Positions 34,226 to 42,902 of a DNA stretch of 64,000 nt are shown in pieces. The translations under genes and the position numbers were made by a program. Location of the stretch: contig NZ_FNLC01000003.1 of the NCBI RefSeq assembly GCF_900104065.1, positions 248,001 to 312,000 of the forward strand, written 5' to 3'. The notes under the pieces were generated by a model. It did no database searches. It was given only the letters and a program-made list of their open reading frames with translations, and was not told the DNA's origin. Source of the DNA: Natronobacterium texcoconense. Lineage in GTDB: Archaea; Halobacteriota; Halobacteria; Halobacteriales; Natrialbaceae. Position 1 is the stretch's first letter; the number at the start of each line of letters is the position of its first letter.

Positions 34226-34504
34226 ATGGAGTCGAATACGGACGACGGGGCCACCGAACTCGGCCAGGACGAGATCTACCTGGCGGTTCGAGAAGGCATC
34301 AAAGACGCACTGTTCGACGTGTTCGCCACAATCTTTCTCCTCGGTCTGGCGCTCGGATCTCTCTGGGCTGGTTTCCAGGGGTTTGCCGCCGCCTCGTCGG
34401 CCGTCGGATACGTCTTGGCTGGAACCGCTCTCGGTCTCGCGCTCGTGTTCGTCGCCGCGGCGTTCGATCTCGTTCCTTCCTTCCACGATCGGCTGCTCTC
34501 GTAG
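34226..34504 (+). CDS. Small membrane protein, 92 aa
   Basis: No family recognised. An acidic cytoplasmic N-terminus (about 33 residues) precedes two hydrophobic helices at about 34-55 and 60-82, with a short polar tail. A TATA-like AT-rich patch lies about 20-30 nt upstream, after the T-rich end of the phosphomutase gene (GTGTTTTT). It is convergent with nuoH. Confidence 0.65.
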   Translation: MESNTDDGATELGQDEIYLAVREGIKDALFDVFATIFLLGLALGSLWAGFQGFAAASSAVGYVLAGTALGLALVFVAAAFDLVPSFHDRLLS

Positions 34505-34536
34505 CCCGAGTGACCGGGAGTTCAGTACCGTCACGA

Positions 34537-35583
34537 TCACCCGGCGAGCACCCCGACGATCACCGCGGTAACGAAGAGATTCCCGAACGAGAGCACGAGC
34601 AGCCCCTTCCAGCCGATTTCGATGAACTGGTCGATTCGAAGCCGCGGAACGGCCGACCGGAGCCACTGGGTGAACAGGAAGACGGCCCAGATCTTGGCGA
34701 GGAACCAGACGATTCCGAGTTCCGCAGGTCCGGGGCCGGCTGGACCGCCGAGAAAGACCGTTGTAACGATGGCTCCGCCGAGGAAGATGTGAACGAACTC
34801 GCCCATGTATATCAGGGTGAAGTACACCGACGAGTACTCGGTCTGGTAGCCGGCAACGAGTTCGGACGGCGCTTCGGCCATGTCGAACGGGTTTCGACCA
34901 ACTTCCGCCGTCATCGCCGCCAGAAACAGCACGAACGCGAACGGGTTGACGAACGCGTACCAGGACGGGATCGCGACGCCGGCGAGCGCGACCAGTTCTC
35001 CGGACTGGGCGTCGACGATGTGACTCGTCCGTAACGTGCCGGCGAACAGGACGACCGACAGCCCCGTCACGACCAGCGGAATCTCGTAGGCGATGCTCGT
35101 GGCGACCGCTCGAAGACTTCCGAGCAGTGAGAACTTGTTTCCGGAACTGTAGCCGGCCATCACCAGTCCGAGACTGCCGAGACTCGAGATCGCGAAGACG
35201 AACGCGAGTCCGACCTCTGGATCGGCGATCTGTATTCCCGACCCCATCGGAATCACCGCGAATCCGAGCAGGGCCGAGAAGACGACGATCAGCGGTGCAA
35301 GGTCGTAGGCCGGTCGATCCGCCGCCTCGGGGATGATGTTCTCCTTCGAGAGCAGTCGGACTGCGTCGGCGACGATGATCAGTATGCCGCCCGGCCCGAG
35401 GTGAGTGACCGCGATCCGGTCCGTGAAGGCGGCGGTCGTCTTTCGTTTCGCCCAGACGACCAGCCCGGCGTTTACCAGTATCAGCGTCGCGACGAAGGCG
35501 GCCGCGACGAGCGCCGCCAGTAATCCGTCGCCGAGTCCGAGCAGTTCACCGATCCGCTCGGCGAGTACCGTGTTACTGCTCAT
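34537..35583 (-). CDS. nuoH: NADH dehydrogenase-like subunit H (stand-alone)
   Basis: A 348-residue membrane protein homologous to complex I subunit H/Nqo8, which helps form the quinone-binding chamber. It shows the conserved loop AEVGRNPFDMAEAPSELVAG, then YQTEYSSVYF, plus HLGPGGILIIVADAVRLLSKE near residue 65 (quoted across two motifs) and eight hydrophobic helices. Length is normal. What is odd is the setting: no other nuo genes lie beside it. It may be a second, dispersed copy or part of a different membrane oxidoreductase. Confidence 0.88.
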   Translation of the reverse strand: MSSNTVLAERIGELLGLGDGLLAALVAAAFVATLILVNAGLVVWAKRKTTAAFTDRIAVTHLGPGGILIIVADAVRLLSKENIIPEAADRPAYDLAPLIVVFSALLGFAVIPMGSGIQIADPEVGLAFVFAISSLGSLGLVMAGYSSGNKFSLLGSLRAVATSIAYEIPLVVTGLSVVLFAGTLRTSHIVDAQSGELVALAGVAIPSWYAFVNPFAFVLFLAAMTAEVGRNPFDMAEAPSELVAGYQTEYSSVYFTLIYMGEFVHIFLGGAIVTTVFLGGPAGPGPAELGIVWFLAKIWAVFLFTQWLRSAVPRLRIDQFIEIGWKGLLVLSFGNLFVTAVIVGVLAG

Positions 35584-35723
35584 CGCGTCCGTTCGACCTC
35601 CGTGTGCTGGCGCTGGTTTCGAACGGTCATCGCTAGCTTCGACTCGCCGAGGACGGATCGAGTAGGTTCGGACGGATTATTTCGCCCCTTTTTGTGTGCT
35701 CGAGCGTCACTGACTCCTGGGCG

Positions 35724-36371
35724 TCAGTCGCCGACGCCCAGTTCCGCGGCCACCAGGTTGGCGTGTGCCCGCCGGAGTAGATCCGACACGCTCGATACCG
35801 CGGAGTCGAGTTCCGCCGCAACGGCTTCCAGATCGGCGGTTCGCGGAATCTCGTAGTAGCCGAGTTCCCAGGCGGTTTCGATCGCACGACGCTGCGTACT
35901 GGTCAACGTCGACCCGGCTGCTCGCGGGGCCGAATCGATCGAGAGTACGTCGATCGACACCTCCGCCGGTATCTCCTCGGTAATCTTCTGAAACTCGTCT
36001 GCCGTCGTGACGAGCGTAAGGAGGAGTCGCCGATCGGGGAGGTACTCGACCGGCGGAACGACCGCGAGTTCGTCACGTCGAAACGCCGTCGCGAGACTCT
36101 TGTTGTAGTCGTCCAGTTCGTCTCGCAGGTACGAGTAGCAGCCGTCTTCGCCGTCGGGATACACCTCGTACTCGTCGATCTCGAGGTCCTGGAGAGCCCT
36201 CTCGTAGACGTCCGGGTCCCCCTCGAGATAGTTGATGGCCGTCTCGTAGCCGTCGGAGAGGCTGAAATACAGGAGTAGTTCGCGGTGGACGTCCGGATGT
36301 TCGCAGACGAGCGCGTGGATCGGGTGGATCGTCGCCGCCGTGTGGGTAATCGCGATCCGGATCGTTCGCAT
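35724..36371 (-). CDS. Bacterio-opsin activator-type HTH regulator
   Basis: A 215-residue haloarchaeal regulator. The C-terminal HTH_10 domain (residues about 155-210) reads LTSTQRRAIETAWELGYYEI, followed by RTADLEAVAAELDSAVSSV, the hallmark of Bat-like proteins. The N-terminal 150 residues are a sensor-like region of the type found in many such regulators (ELLLYFSLSDGYETAINYLEG in part). It lies upstream of, and divergent in position from, the electrophile-type operon transcribed in the same direction; a link is unproven. Confidence 0.85.
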   Translation of the reverse strand: MRTIRIAITHTAATIHPIHALVCEHPDVHRELLLYFSLSDGYETAINYLEGDPDVYERALQDLEIDEYEVYPDGEDGCYSYLRDELDDYNKSLATAFRRDELAVVPPVEYLPDRRLLLTLVTTADEFQKITEEIPAEVSIDVLSIDSAPRAAGSTLTSTQRRAIETAWELGYYEIPRTADLEAVAAELDSAVSSVSDLLRRAHANLVAAELGVGD

Positions 36372-36435
36372 ACTCTCCGTCTCTCCCCGAACCCTAAAAA
36401 CGTGATACGAACGGCGATCCTCCAGGTCGTTCCGA

Positions 36436-37122
36436 TCAGTCGTCCGTCTCGGAATCGACCAGGTCGCCGACCATCTCCGAGACGAACGCCAGTTCGTCCC
36501 GGTTGATTCCGTGACCCATTCCCTCGTAGATGTGCGTCGTCACGTCGGCGTCCAGTTCCTCGAGCACGTCGGCCGTCGCGTGGACTCGTTCCTCGGGAAT
36601 GTGGGGGTCGCGGTCGCTACAGCCGAGGAAGGCGGGGGTTCCCTCGAGACTCCCCTCGCTCGCGTACGCTTCGGGGTCGTCCAGTTCGTCGCCGATGAGA
36701 CCGCCGCTCAAGGCGGCGAGGCCGCCGTACCGTCGCGGGTTGCGGGCGACGAACTCGCTTGCGAGACAGCCACCCTGCGAGAAGCCCAGCACCAGCACGC
36801 GCTCGGTCGAGATGCCCGCGTCGTTGGCCTCGCCGATGGCGTTCTCGACTGCCTCGAGTCCCGACGTTCGACCAGGCTCGTTCTTCTCGACGGGTTCGAG
36901 AAACGAGTTCGGATACCAGGTGTTGGCGGCGGCCTGTGGTGCGAGGAAGGCGACGCCGTCCTGGTGGATCTCGTCGGCCATCCCGATGATGCTGCGGGCG
37001 GTCGCGCCGCGGCCGTGGACGAGGACGACGGCGGCGTCGGCATCGGAAAGCGGCGTGCCGGCCGAGACCAGCGGCTGGTCCCCGTGGGGATCTTCGCCCT
37101 GGTGACCGCCGCGTCGGCTCAT
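36436..37122 (-). CDS. Alpha/beta hydrolase, carboxylesterase/phospholipase family
   Basis: A 228-residue serine hydrolase of the phospholipase/carboxylesterase (MhqD/YtpA-like) type. The oxyanion region is VVLVHGRGATARS, the nucleophile elbow LGFSQGGCLASEF (about residue 122), the Asp is in GCSDRDPHIP (about 173) and the His in EGMGHGINRDE (about 205). Its ATG overlaps the VOC gene stop (ATGA), so it is the last gene of a three-gene operon. In Bacillus, MhqD with a VOC dioxygenase protects against quinones; a similar role is inferred here. Confidence 0.88.
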   Translation of the reverse strand: MSRRGGHQGEDPHGDQPLVSAGTPLSDADAAVVLVHGRGATARSIIGMADEIHQDGVAFLAPQAAANTWYPNSFLEPVEKNEPGRTSGLEAVENAIGEANDAGISTERVLVLGFSQGGCLASEFVARNPRRYGGLAALSGGLIGDELDDPEAYASEGSLEGTPAFLGCSDRDPHIPEERVHATADVLEELDADVTTHIYEGMGHGINRDELAFVSEMVGDLVDSETDD

Positions 37123-37745
37123 TCGACGCCTCCGACGCCCGCGCTCGCGTCGGGCAGATCGTGTTCGACGACCTCGAGGCCGACGGCCTCGATCGCTTCC
37201 CGGAGGTGTTCGTCCTTGGCGTACTCCGCGCCGTCTTCCTCGCGGAGTTCCTGGGCTTTCGCCAGCACCTCGCCGCGGCGGTCGTCGGGAATCTCGTACT
37301 TGTCCGTCGAGAGTTCGATCACCAGCCCGTTGTTGTCACGGGTGTAGATCGAGTGGAAGATCCCACGATCGAAGACGTTGTAGCCGTGGCCGGCCTCCTC
37401 GAGCGCTCGCATCACGTCCTCGTACTCGTCGGGATCGACGCTGAAACAGAGGTGGTGGACGGCACCGACGCCGGCGCGCTGGCCGCGCGCGGAGGGACGG
37501 TCGTCGCTGACGAAGAAGGTCAGGATACGCCCATCCCCAGTGTCGAAGAACAGATGCGTCTGGGAGGGATCGTCCAGGTTGGGCTGGCGCAGGACGAGCG
37601 GCATCCCCAGGAGGTCACGGTAGAACTCGATCGTGTCCTCCTCGTTGCTCCCCCAGATCGTGATGTGGTCGGTCCCCGTCGTGTGGAAGGGACTGTCGGG
37701 GAGGTCGGGAGTGACCGGCGCTTCGTCCGACTCGTTTCCGGGCAT
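37119..37745 (-). CDS. VOC family (glyoxalase/ring-cleavage dioxygenase-like) protein
   Basis: A 208-residue vicinal-oxygen-chelate protein. Metal ligands fit the paired beta-alpha-beta modules: TGTDHITIWG (His, about residue 25), AVHHLCFS (His, about 103) and GLVIELST (Glu, about 150). The ITIWGSNEEDTIEFYRDLLGMPL region (quoted in halves: ITIWGSNEED and TIEFYRDLLGMPLV) resembles MhqO-type ring-cleaving dioxygenases. The C-terminus is extended and charged. It sits between an FAD oxidoreductase (2-nt gap) and an esterase (ATGA overlap). Confidence 0.85.
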   Translation of the reverse strand: MPGNESDEAPVTPDLPDSPFHTTGTDHITIWGSNEEDTIEFYRDLLGMPLVLRQPNLDDPSQTHLFFDTGDGRILTFFVSDDRPSARGQRAGVGAVHHLCFSVDPDEYEDVMRALEEAGHGYNVFDRGIFHSIYTRDNNGLVIELSTDKYEIPDDRRGEVLAKAQELREEDGAEYAKDEHLREAIEAVGLEVVEHDLPDASAGVGGVE

Positions 37746-37747
37746 GG

Positions 37748-38362
37748 TTACTCCGCGACGTGTTCTCCGAAGACACGTTCGGCGTCGGCAGGCACGTCGA
37801 AGTCGTGGTAGCGTTCGCCTTTCTCTTTCGAGAGGATGTTCAGCGCAGCGGCGGCACCGTCGCCGACCGCGATCGCGGCCTGCCACTCCTCGGGACGGAC
37901 CACCGCGCCGACCGCGTAGGCGTCCTCGACGCTGGTCTCCATGTCGACGTCGACGTCGACGACGTCCTCGTCGGTGAAGTCACAGCCGAGTTCCTTCGCG
38001 AGTTCGCGGTTCGCACCCGTCGCGATGACGACGTAGTCGGCCTCGTACTCGTCGTCCTCGGTCTCGACGGTGAAGCCGTCGTCAGTGCTGGCGACGCTCG
38101 TTACCTCCTCACCCTGGTGGCGGTCGGCACCGAAGTCGTCGACCTGCTGGCGTGCGGTCGCCATGAACTCGCTACCGCCGACAGAGCCGATACCCAGGTA
38201 GTTGAACAGGTGGGCCTTGTGCATCCAGGTCTCGTCGCCGTCGAAGACGGTCGCCTCGAGACCGTTCTTTACGGCAAACAGTGCTGCGCTCAGACCGGCG
38301 GGGCCGCCGCCGACTACGATTACCGATGTGGGTTCGTCGTCTGCAGTCATATCGTTGCTCAC
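37748..38362 (-). CDS. FAD/NAD(P)-binding oxidoreductase, thioredoxin reductase-like, short
   Basis: A 204-residue flavoprotein with the FAD motif VIVVGGGPAGLSAALFAVKNG at the N-terminus (quoted to 20 residues: IVVGGGPAGLSAALFAVKNG) and the ATG-type signature YVVIATGANRE near 112. It ends with a second FAD contact, AIAVGDGAAAALNI. It lacks the NADPH domain and the CxxC of true thioredoxin reductases, matching a short single-domain haloarchaeal group. GTG at 38362 fits a leaderless start 27 nt after the TATA box; ATG at 38350 is the alternative. First gene of the operon. Confidence 0.85.
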   Translation of the reverse strand: MSNDMTADDEPTSVIVVGGGPAGLSAALFAVKNGLEATVFDGDETWMHKAHLFNYLGIGSVGGSEFMATARQQVDDFGADRHQGEEVTSVASTDDGFTVETEDDEYEADYVVIATGANRELAKELGCDFTDEDVVDVDVDMETSVEDAYAVGAVVRPEEWQAAIAVGDGAAAALNILSKEKGERYHDFDVPADAERVFGEHVAE

Positions 38363-38363
38363 A

Positions 38364-38434
38364 GTTACATTATGTTACCGCAGCCGTATTAACCTGGCAG
38401 GGACCCGGAACCAATCACGTAACACTGCCGTTAC
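38364..38434 (-). promoter_or_regulatory. Promoter with GTTAC/GTAAC repeats before the FAD-VOC-esterase operon
   Basis: On the plus strand GTTAC occurs twice, 10 bp apart, at 38364-38368 and 38374-38378, exactly between the TATA-like element (TTAATAC on the minus strand, about 38386-38392) and the start codon. A further inverted pair GTAAC...GTTAC lies at 38419-38434, upstream of the TATA. The first pair is placed for repressor binding, the second for an activator or a cooperative site. The regulator is unknown. Confidence 0.5.
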
Positions 38435-38479
38435 CGGCCGTGCCAGGAGTTAGCAGTGGGCGTTATCCCGATCGAACCG

Positions 38480-39949
38480 TCACTCCCGAATATCCCGCCA
38501 GTCCGGAGCCGTCGAGAACTCCCCCTCGGACAGTTCGTCGAACGCGGCGTATATCGACTCCGAGAGCGCGGGATGGACGTGGACCGTCTCGGCGACGTCC
38601 TCGACGGTTCCCGATCCGCGGTCCATCGCGACGACGACCTCCTGAATCAACGACGACGCCTGCGGCCCGACGATGTGACAGCCCAGTATCTCTCCGTCGG
38701 GTGCAGCCAGCACTTTTACGAGTCCGTCGATCTCGAGGATCGCCCCCAGTGGCGAGACGTCGAACGGGACCGTCGCCGACTCGTACTCGCGGTCCTCGTC
38801 CTCGAGTTCGCCCTCTGTCTTCCCGACGCTCGCGACCTGGGGCGAGGTAAAGATAGCGTGGGGCATGGCGTGGTAGTCGACTTCCCGACCTCCGTCTCGC
38901 GGCTCCGCCGCTCGACCGTCCGAGGCGCGTTGCGCCTCGCTATCGTCCCGGAGGGCGTTCGCCGCCACCACCCGCGACTCGTAATCCGCGGCGTGTTTGA
39001 ACGGCTGATCGCCGACGACGTCGCCCAGCACCCAGACGCCGTCGACGGTCGTCTCGAGCCGTGCGTCGGTCTCGACGTATCCCGAATCGTCGGTCTCGAT
39101 GCTCGTCGCCTCGAGGTTCAGAGTGTCGGTGTTCGGTACTCGCCCGGTCGCGAGCAGGAGGTCGTCGGCGGTGATTTCGACGGCGTCGTTGTCGTCGCTC
39201 GGTTCGGCGGTGACAGTTACATCACCGTCGTCGTCGTTCGCGACTGACGCCGCCTCGTGGCCCGTGTACACCTCGCAGTACTCCGCGAGCGCGTCCGTGA
39301 CGAGTTCGCTCACCTCGTCGTCCTCCCGCGGGATCAGATGGTCGCTGCGGCCGATAATGGTGACGTCGGTACCCAGCGCGCCGAAGAAGTAGCCCAGTTC
39401 GGTCCCGATGTAACCGCCGCCGACGATCACGAGTTCGTCGGGACGGTCGTCGAGATAGAGCGCGTTATCGCTGGTGAGATAGTCGACGTCCGCGAGGCCG
39501 TCGATCGGCGGTTCCATCGGCCGACTCCCGACGGCAATGACGATCTGTTCGCCGCGTATTTCGTGGGATTCCTCTCCGTCGACCTCGAGCGTTCGATCGT
39601 CGACGAACCGTCCCTCACCTCGGTAGAGCGCGACGTTTTCGGACTCCTCGAGGCTCTCCGCCTGCCGGTCGGCCTTTCCGAACACCGCGTCGTGAATCGC
39701 GTCGGTGATCTCGTCGTAAGCGACGCCCTCGAGCGTTGCGTCGATTCCTGCTCGCTCTGCACGCTGGATCTCCTCCACCACGTCCGCACGGTGGATGAGC
39801 GCCTTCGAGGGGACACAGCCACGGGTGATACAGGCACCACCGAGCGGCCCGCGTTCGACGACGGCCGCCTCGAGGCCGCGGTCGGCCGCGGCGGTCGCGA
39901 CCTGGCTGCCGGATCCCCCGCCGACGACGACGATATCGTACTCGGTCAT
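38480..39949 (-). CDS. Dihydrolipoamide dehydrogenase-type pyridine nucleotide-disulfide oxidoreductase
   Basis: A 489-residue class I flavoprotein disulfide reductase. FAD motif: YDIVVVGGGSGSQVATAAA. Redox-active disulfide: GGACITRGCVPSKALI (Cys pair near residues 40 and 45). NAD motif: LVIVGGGYIGTELGYFFG near residue 168. The C-terminal dimer domain has HAIFTSPQVASVG and the catalytic HPALSE. Around residue 335-350 there is an in-frame insert (SEAQRASDGRAAEPRDGGRE) made of two DNA palindromes. It may be lipoamide, mercuric or another disulfide reductase. Confidence 0.88.
   Translation of the reverse strand: MTEYDIVVVGGGSGSQVATAAADRGLEAAVVERGPLGGACITRGCVPSKALIHRADVVEEIQRAERAGIDATLEGVAYDEITDAIHDAVFGKADRQAESLEESENVALYRGEGRFVDDRTLEVDGEESHEIRGEQIVIAVGSRPMEPPIDGLADVDYLTSDNALYLDDRPDELVIVGGGYIGTELGYFFGALGTDVTIIGRSDHLIPREDDEVSELVTDALAEYCEVYTGHEAASVANDDDGDVTVTAEPSDDNDAVEITADDLLLATGRVPNTDTLNLEATSIETDDSGYVETDARLETTVDGVWVLGDVVGDQPFKHAADYESRVVAANALRDDSEAQRASDGRAAEPRDGGREVDYHAMPHAIFTSPQVASVGKTEGELEDEDREYESATVPFDVSPLGAILEIDGLVKVLAAPDGEILGCHIVGPQASSLIQEVVVAMDRGSGTVEDVAETVHVHPALSESIYAAFDELSEGEFSTAPDWRDIRE
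38899..38939. repeat. Pair of palindromes inside the disulfide reductase gene
   Basis: GCGGC-TCC-GCCGC (38899-38911) and CGAGGCGC-GTT-GCGCCTCG (38921-38939) lie 9 bp apart within the coding sequence. They encode a hydrophilic Ala/Arg/Ser/Glu-rich segment just before the conserved YHAMPHAIF block where related enzymes are usually shorter, so they look like an in-frame palindromic insertion. Confidence 0.6.
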
Positions 39950-40038
39950 GCGGGGATCGACTACGAACGAGGCCGTAAAACGAGCGCGTGCTGTGGCCGG
40001 CCTGCTTCTCGAGCGTCGGTTACAGGCTCGAGACGTCG

Positions 40039-40287
40039 CTACAGCCAGTCGTCGCCCGTCCCGTCCGACATCGCCTGCTCGTGCGAGGCGACGGCTTCCG
40101 CCAGGTTCGCGACCGCGTCCTCGGGCGTCTGGCCCTGGCTCGAGACGCCGCTGTCCTCGTCGTCGGCGATGTAGAGGCCGTGTTCGTTGACTCGCATCGT
40201 TACCTCCGCGTCCGCGAGCGCGTCGTGCTCGCTGGGGTCCACGTCGACGTCCGCGAGGTCGACGGGTTCCTCGTCTCCTTCGCTCAT
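40039..40287 (-). CDS. HicB-like antitoxin-type protein, orphan
   Basis: An 82-residue protein. The segment VTMRVNEHGLYIADDEDSGV, followed by SSQGQTPEDAVANLAEAVASH, matches the partial RNase H-like fold of HicB antitoxins, where a short beta hairpin with a glycine precedes the EAxxNLxEA helix. No HicA toxin gene adjoins it, so it is an orphan or a regulator. The start at 40287 was chosen by composition and length; the long upstream frame is antisense to the HTH gene. Confidence 0.7.
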   Translation of the reverse strand: MSEGDEEPVDLADVDVDPSEHDALADAEVTMRVNEHGLYIADDEDSGVSSQGQTPEDAVANLAEAVASHEQAMSDGTGDDWL

Positions 40288-40404
40288 ACGGGTCCGTTGT
40301 CGCCGTCGGCTGAAATACGCACCGACGCGGCCCTCCACGGCGACGATCTCACAAATATTTGCGAGTGCTAGTGATATATTGCAGTCGGGCACGTACGATC
40401 GATA

Positions 40405-40944
40405 GTGACCGAGTTCGATCCCGTTCCCGACCGAGACGCTATCGAGGACGTACGCTCCCGGTGGCACGAGTCGGCCGATACGTTCGATCGCGTCTACGAG
40501 ACCGCCCTCGGTGTCACGGAGCCGACGTCGTACACAGAAATCGCGGAAATAGCAGCATGTTCGCCGAACGCGGCGAAGAAACACCTCAACCGACTCGCCG
40601 AGATGGGGATCGTCCGCGCCCATCGCGACGCCAAGCCCGCACGGTACGAACGCAACGACGGCTATCTCGAGTGGCAGGAAGCCAGCCGAATCGCAGCGGA
40701 GAAGACGGTCGACGAGATCGTCACCCGCGTTGAGACCCTCGAGCACCGTCGCGACGAACTGCGAGAGCGGTTCGGTGAGACCGACCCGTCCGCAGTATCT
40801 GTCTTCACCGATGGCGAGGATCACGAGGCGATCCACGAACGCATGGAGTCCATCGGCGAATGGCAGGCAATCGAGCGTGACGTTCGGCTGTACGAACTCG
40901 CCCGACGGATGGCTCAGAACGACGGGCGTCTCACTCCTGCATGA
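40405..40944 (+). CDS. HTH regulator, candidate antitoxin
   Basis: A 179-residue haloarchaeal helix-turn-helix protein. TSYTEIAEIAACSPNAAKKHLNRLAEMG (quoted in parts: TSYTEIAEIAACSPNAAKKH and LNRLAEMG) is a winged helix at about residues 43-72, followed by a coiled-coil-like helix EKTVDEIVTRVETLEHRRDE. It starts with GTG at 40405. Its stop overlaps the ATG of the next gene (ATGA), a toxin-antitoxin-like arrangement in which the DNA-binding protein comes first. Confidence 0.75.
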   Translation: MTEFDPVPDRDAIEDVRSRWHESADTFDRVYETALGVTEPTSYTEIAEIAACSPNAAKKHLNRLAEMGIVRAHRDAKPARYERNDGYLEWQEASRIAAEKTVDEIVTRVETLEHRRDELRERFGETDPSAVSVFTDGEDHEAIHERMESIGEWQAIERDVRLYELARRMAQNDGRLTPA

Positions 40945-41393
40945 CCGACGACGCGCCGTCGATGGGGCCGCCCGATCGACAGACGCTTCGGTTGCTCGAG
41001 CGACGCCTCGCGGACGAACCGATCGTGAAGGAGACAGCGTTCGAGCCGAACGGCAACGAGCCACGGACACTTTCGGCATCCCTCGATCGGGATCGGTATC
41101 CGCCGCCGATCGAACGTGCTCGAGTCGACGTCCGGTGGTACACGACGGACGACTTTTCGATTCACTACGTCGAGACTGCGGCCGACGAGCATCCTACGGC
41201 GAGCGGCAAACGATGGGAGTGTCGGTGGGACCGACATCCGAATCCGCACAACAGCCGCTGTCACTTCCATCGACCGCCCGACGGGACGGATTCGACGGAT
41301 CTGGAACTGCCGTCGTTACACCCGATAGACGTCCTCTCGACCGTGATCGCCGCGCTCGAGGACCGCATCGATCGTCTCTGGGAGTCGATATAG
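40941..41393 (+). CDS. TumE-like (DUF6516) candidate toxin
   Basis: A 150-residue protein. The segment WECRWDRHPNPHNSRCHFHR, then PPDGTDSTDLELP, matches the tryptophan/His-rich core typical of TumE-family proteins (formerly DUF6516), a group of putative toxins paired with a DNA-binding antitoxin. MGPPDRQTLRLLERRLADEP is the usual haloarchaeal opening. The start overlaps the HTH gene stop (ATGA). Toxicity and mechanism are not proven from sequence; the assignment is by pattern and gene pairing. Confidence 0.6.
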   Translation: MTDDAPSMGPPDRQTLRLLERRLADEPIVKETAFEPNGNEPRTLSASLDRDRYPPPIERARVDVRWYTTDDFSIHYVETAADEHPTASGKRWECRWDRHPNPHNSRCHFHRPPDGTDSTDLELPSLHPIDVLSTVIAALEDRIDRLWESI

Positions 41394-41465
41394 TTCCGAT
41401 TTCGAGTCGCAGTCCTGTCGCCCGTAGAAAAAGCCTTTAACGCCGTCGACCCGTATTCGAGGCAA

Positions 41466-42857
41466 ATGGTACTCGACGATCTCGGAAGCTCCCTGCGGGG
41501 CACCCTCGACAAACTCCGCGGGAAGTCACGAATCAGCGAGGAAGACGTCGAGGAGATCGTCAAGGAGATTCAGCGGTCGCTGATCTCCGCCGACGTCGAA
41601 ATCTCGCTGGTCCAGGAGCTTTCGGACAACATCAAGCAACGCGCACTCGAGGAAGAACCTCCCGCCGGCACGCCCGCGCGGGACTTCGTCCTCAGCATCG
41701 TCTACGAAGAACTGGTCGATCTCATCGGCGAGTCGACGGATCTCCCGCTCGAGGAACAGACCATCCTGCTTGCCGGCCTGCAGGGGTCCGGTAAGACCAC
41801 CTCCGCCGCGAAGATGGCCTGGTGGTTCTCGACGAAGGGGCTGCGCCCGGCGGTCATCCAGACCGACACTTTCCGACCCGGTGCCTACGACCAGGCCCAG
41901 GAAATGGCCGAACGCGCCGAGGTCGACTTCTACGGCAACCCCGACAACGACGACCCCGTCGAGATCGCACGGAAGGGTCTCGAGGAGACCAGCGAGGCCG
42001 ACGTCCACATCGTGGACACGGCGGGTCGTCACGCGCTCGAGGACGACCTGATCGACGAGATCGAGCAGATCGAGGGCGTCGTCGACCCCGACACCTCCTT
42101 GCTCGTGCTGGACGCGGCGATCGGTCAGGGCGCGAAAGAACAGGCGAGCCAGTTCGACGAGTCGATCGGCATCGACGGCGTCGTCATCACGAAGCTAGAC
42201 GGTACGGCGAAGGGTGGTGGCGCGCTGACGGCCGTCGACCAGACGGACTCGTCGATCGCCTTCCTCGGGACCGGCGAGGAGGTCCAGGACGTCGAGCGCT
42301 TCGAGCCTAACGGCTTCATCTCCCGGCTGCTCGGAATGGGCGATCTCGGCCAGCTCGCCGAACGCGTCGAGCGCGCGATGCAACAGACCGAGATCGAGGA
42401 GGAAGATTGGGATCCCGAGGACATGTTGCAGGGGCAGTTCACCCTGAACGACATGCAGAAGCAGATGGAGGCGATGAACAATATGGGGCCGCTCGATCAG
42501 GTGATGGACATGATCCCCGGTTTCGGTGGCGGGATCAAGGATCAGCTCCCCGACGACGCGATGGACGTCACCCAGGATCGCATGCGTAGCTTCAGCGTCA
42601 TCATGGATTCGATGACCGACGCCGAGAAGGAGTACCCGAAGGCCATCGGCGCGAGCCAGATCGAACGCATCGCCCGTGGGTCGGGAACCAGCGAGGAACA
42701 GGTCCGGGAACTGCTCCAGCAGTACAAGATGATGGAAAAGACCCTCAAGCAGTTCCAGGGCATGGGCTCGGACAAGGAGATGCAGCGCATGATGCAGCAG
42801 ATGCAACAGCAAGGCGGTGGCGGCGGCGGCGGAATGGGCGGTATGGGTCCGTTCTAG
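41466..42857 (+). CDS. srp54: Signal recognition particle protein SRP54
   Basis: A 463-residue SRP GTPase that binds signal peptides and 7S RNA and docks with FtsY. The N domain starts [20 protein letters not shown]; the P-loop is [17 protein letters not shown] (about residue 107), with [22 protein letters not shown] (about 182) and [13 protein letters not shown] (about 240). The M domain is methionine-rich, with [19 protein letters not shown] binding RNA, and ends in a glycine/methionine tail. A TATA-like CTTTAA lies about 28 nt upstream. Confidence 0.97.
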   Translation: MVLDDLGSSLRGTLDKLRGKSRISEEDVEEIVKEIQRSLISADVEISLVQELSDNIKQRALEEEPPAGTPARDFVLSIVYEELVDLIGESTDLPLEEQTILLAGLQGSGKTTSAAKMAWWFSTKGLRPAVIQTDTFRPGAYDQAQEMAERAEVDFYGNPDNDDPVEIARKGLEETSEADVHIVDTAGRHALEDDLIDEIEQIEGVVDPDTSLLVLDAAIGQGAKEQASQFDESIGIDGVVITKLDGTAKGGGALTAVDQTDSSIAFLGTGEEVQDVERFEPNGFISRLLGMGDLGQLAERVERAMQQTEIEEEDWDPEDMLQGQFTLNDMQKQMEAMNNMGPLDQVMDMIPGFGGGIKDQLPDDAMDVTQDRMRSFSVIMDSMTDAEKEYPKAIGASQIERIARGSGTSEEQVRELLQQYKMMEKTLKQFQGMGSDKEMQRMMQQMQQQGGGGGGGMGGMGPF

Positions 42858-42902
42858 ACGCCGCGTCGCCGCTCTTCCGTTCTCGTCAGTCCATCCTCGT
42901 TC

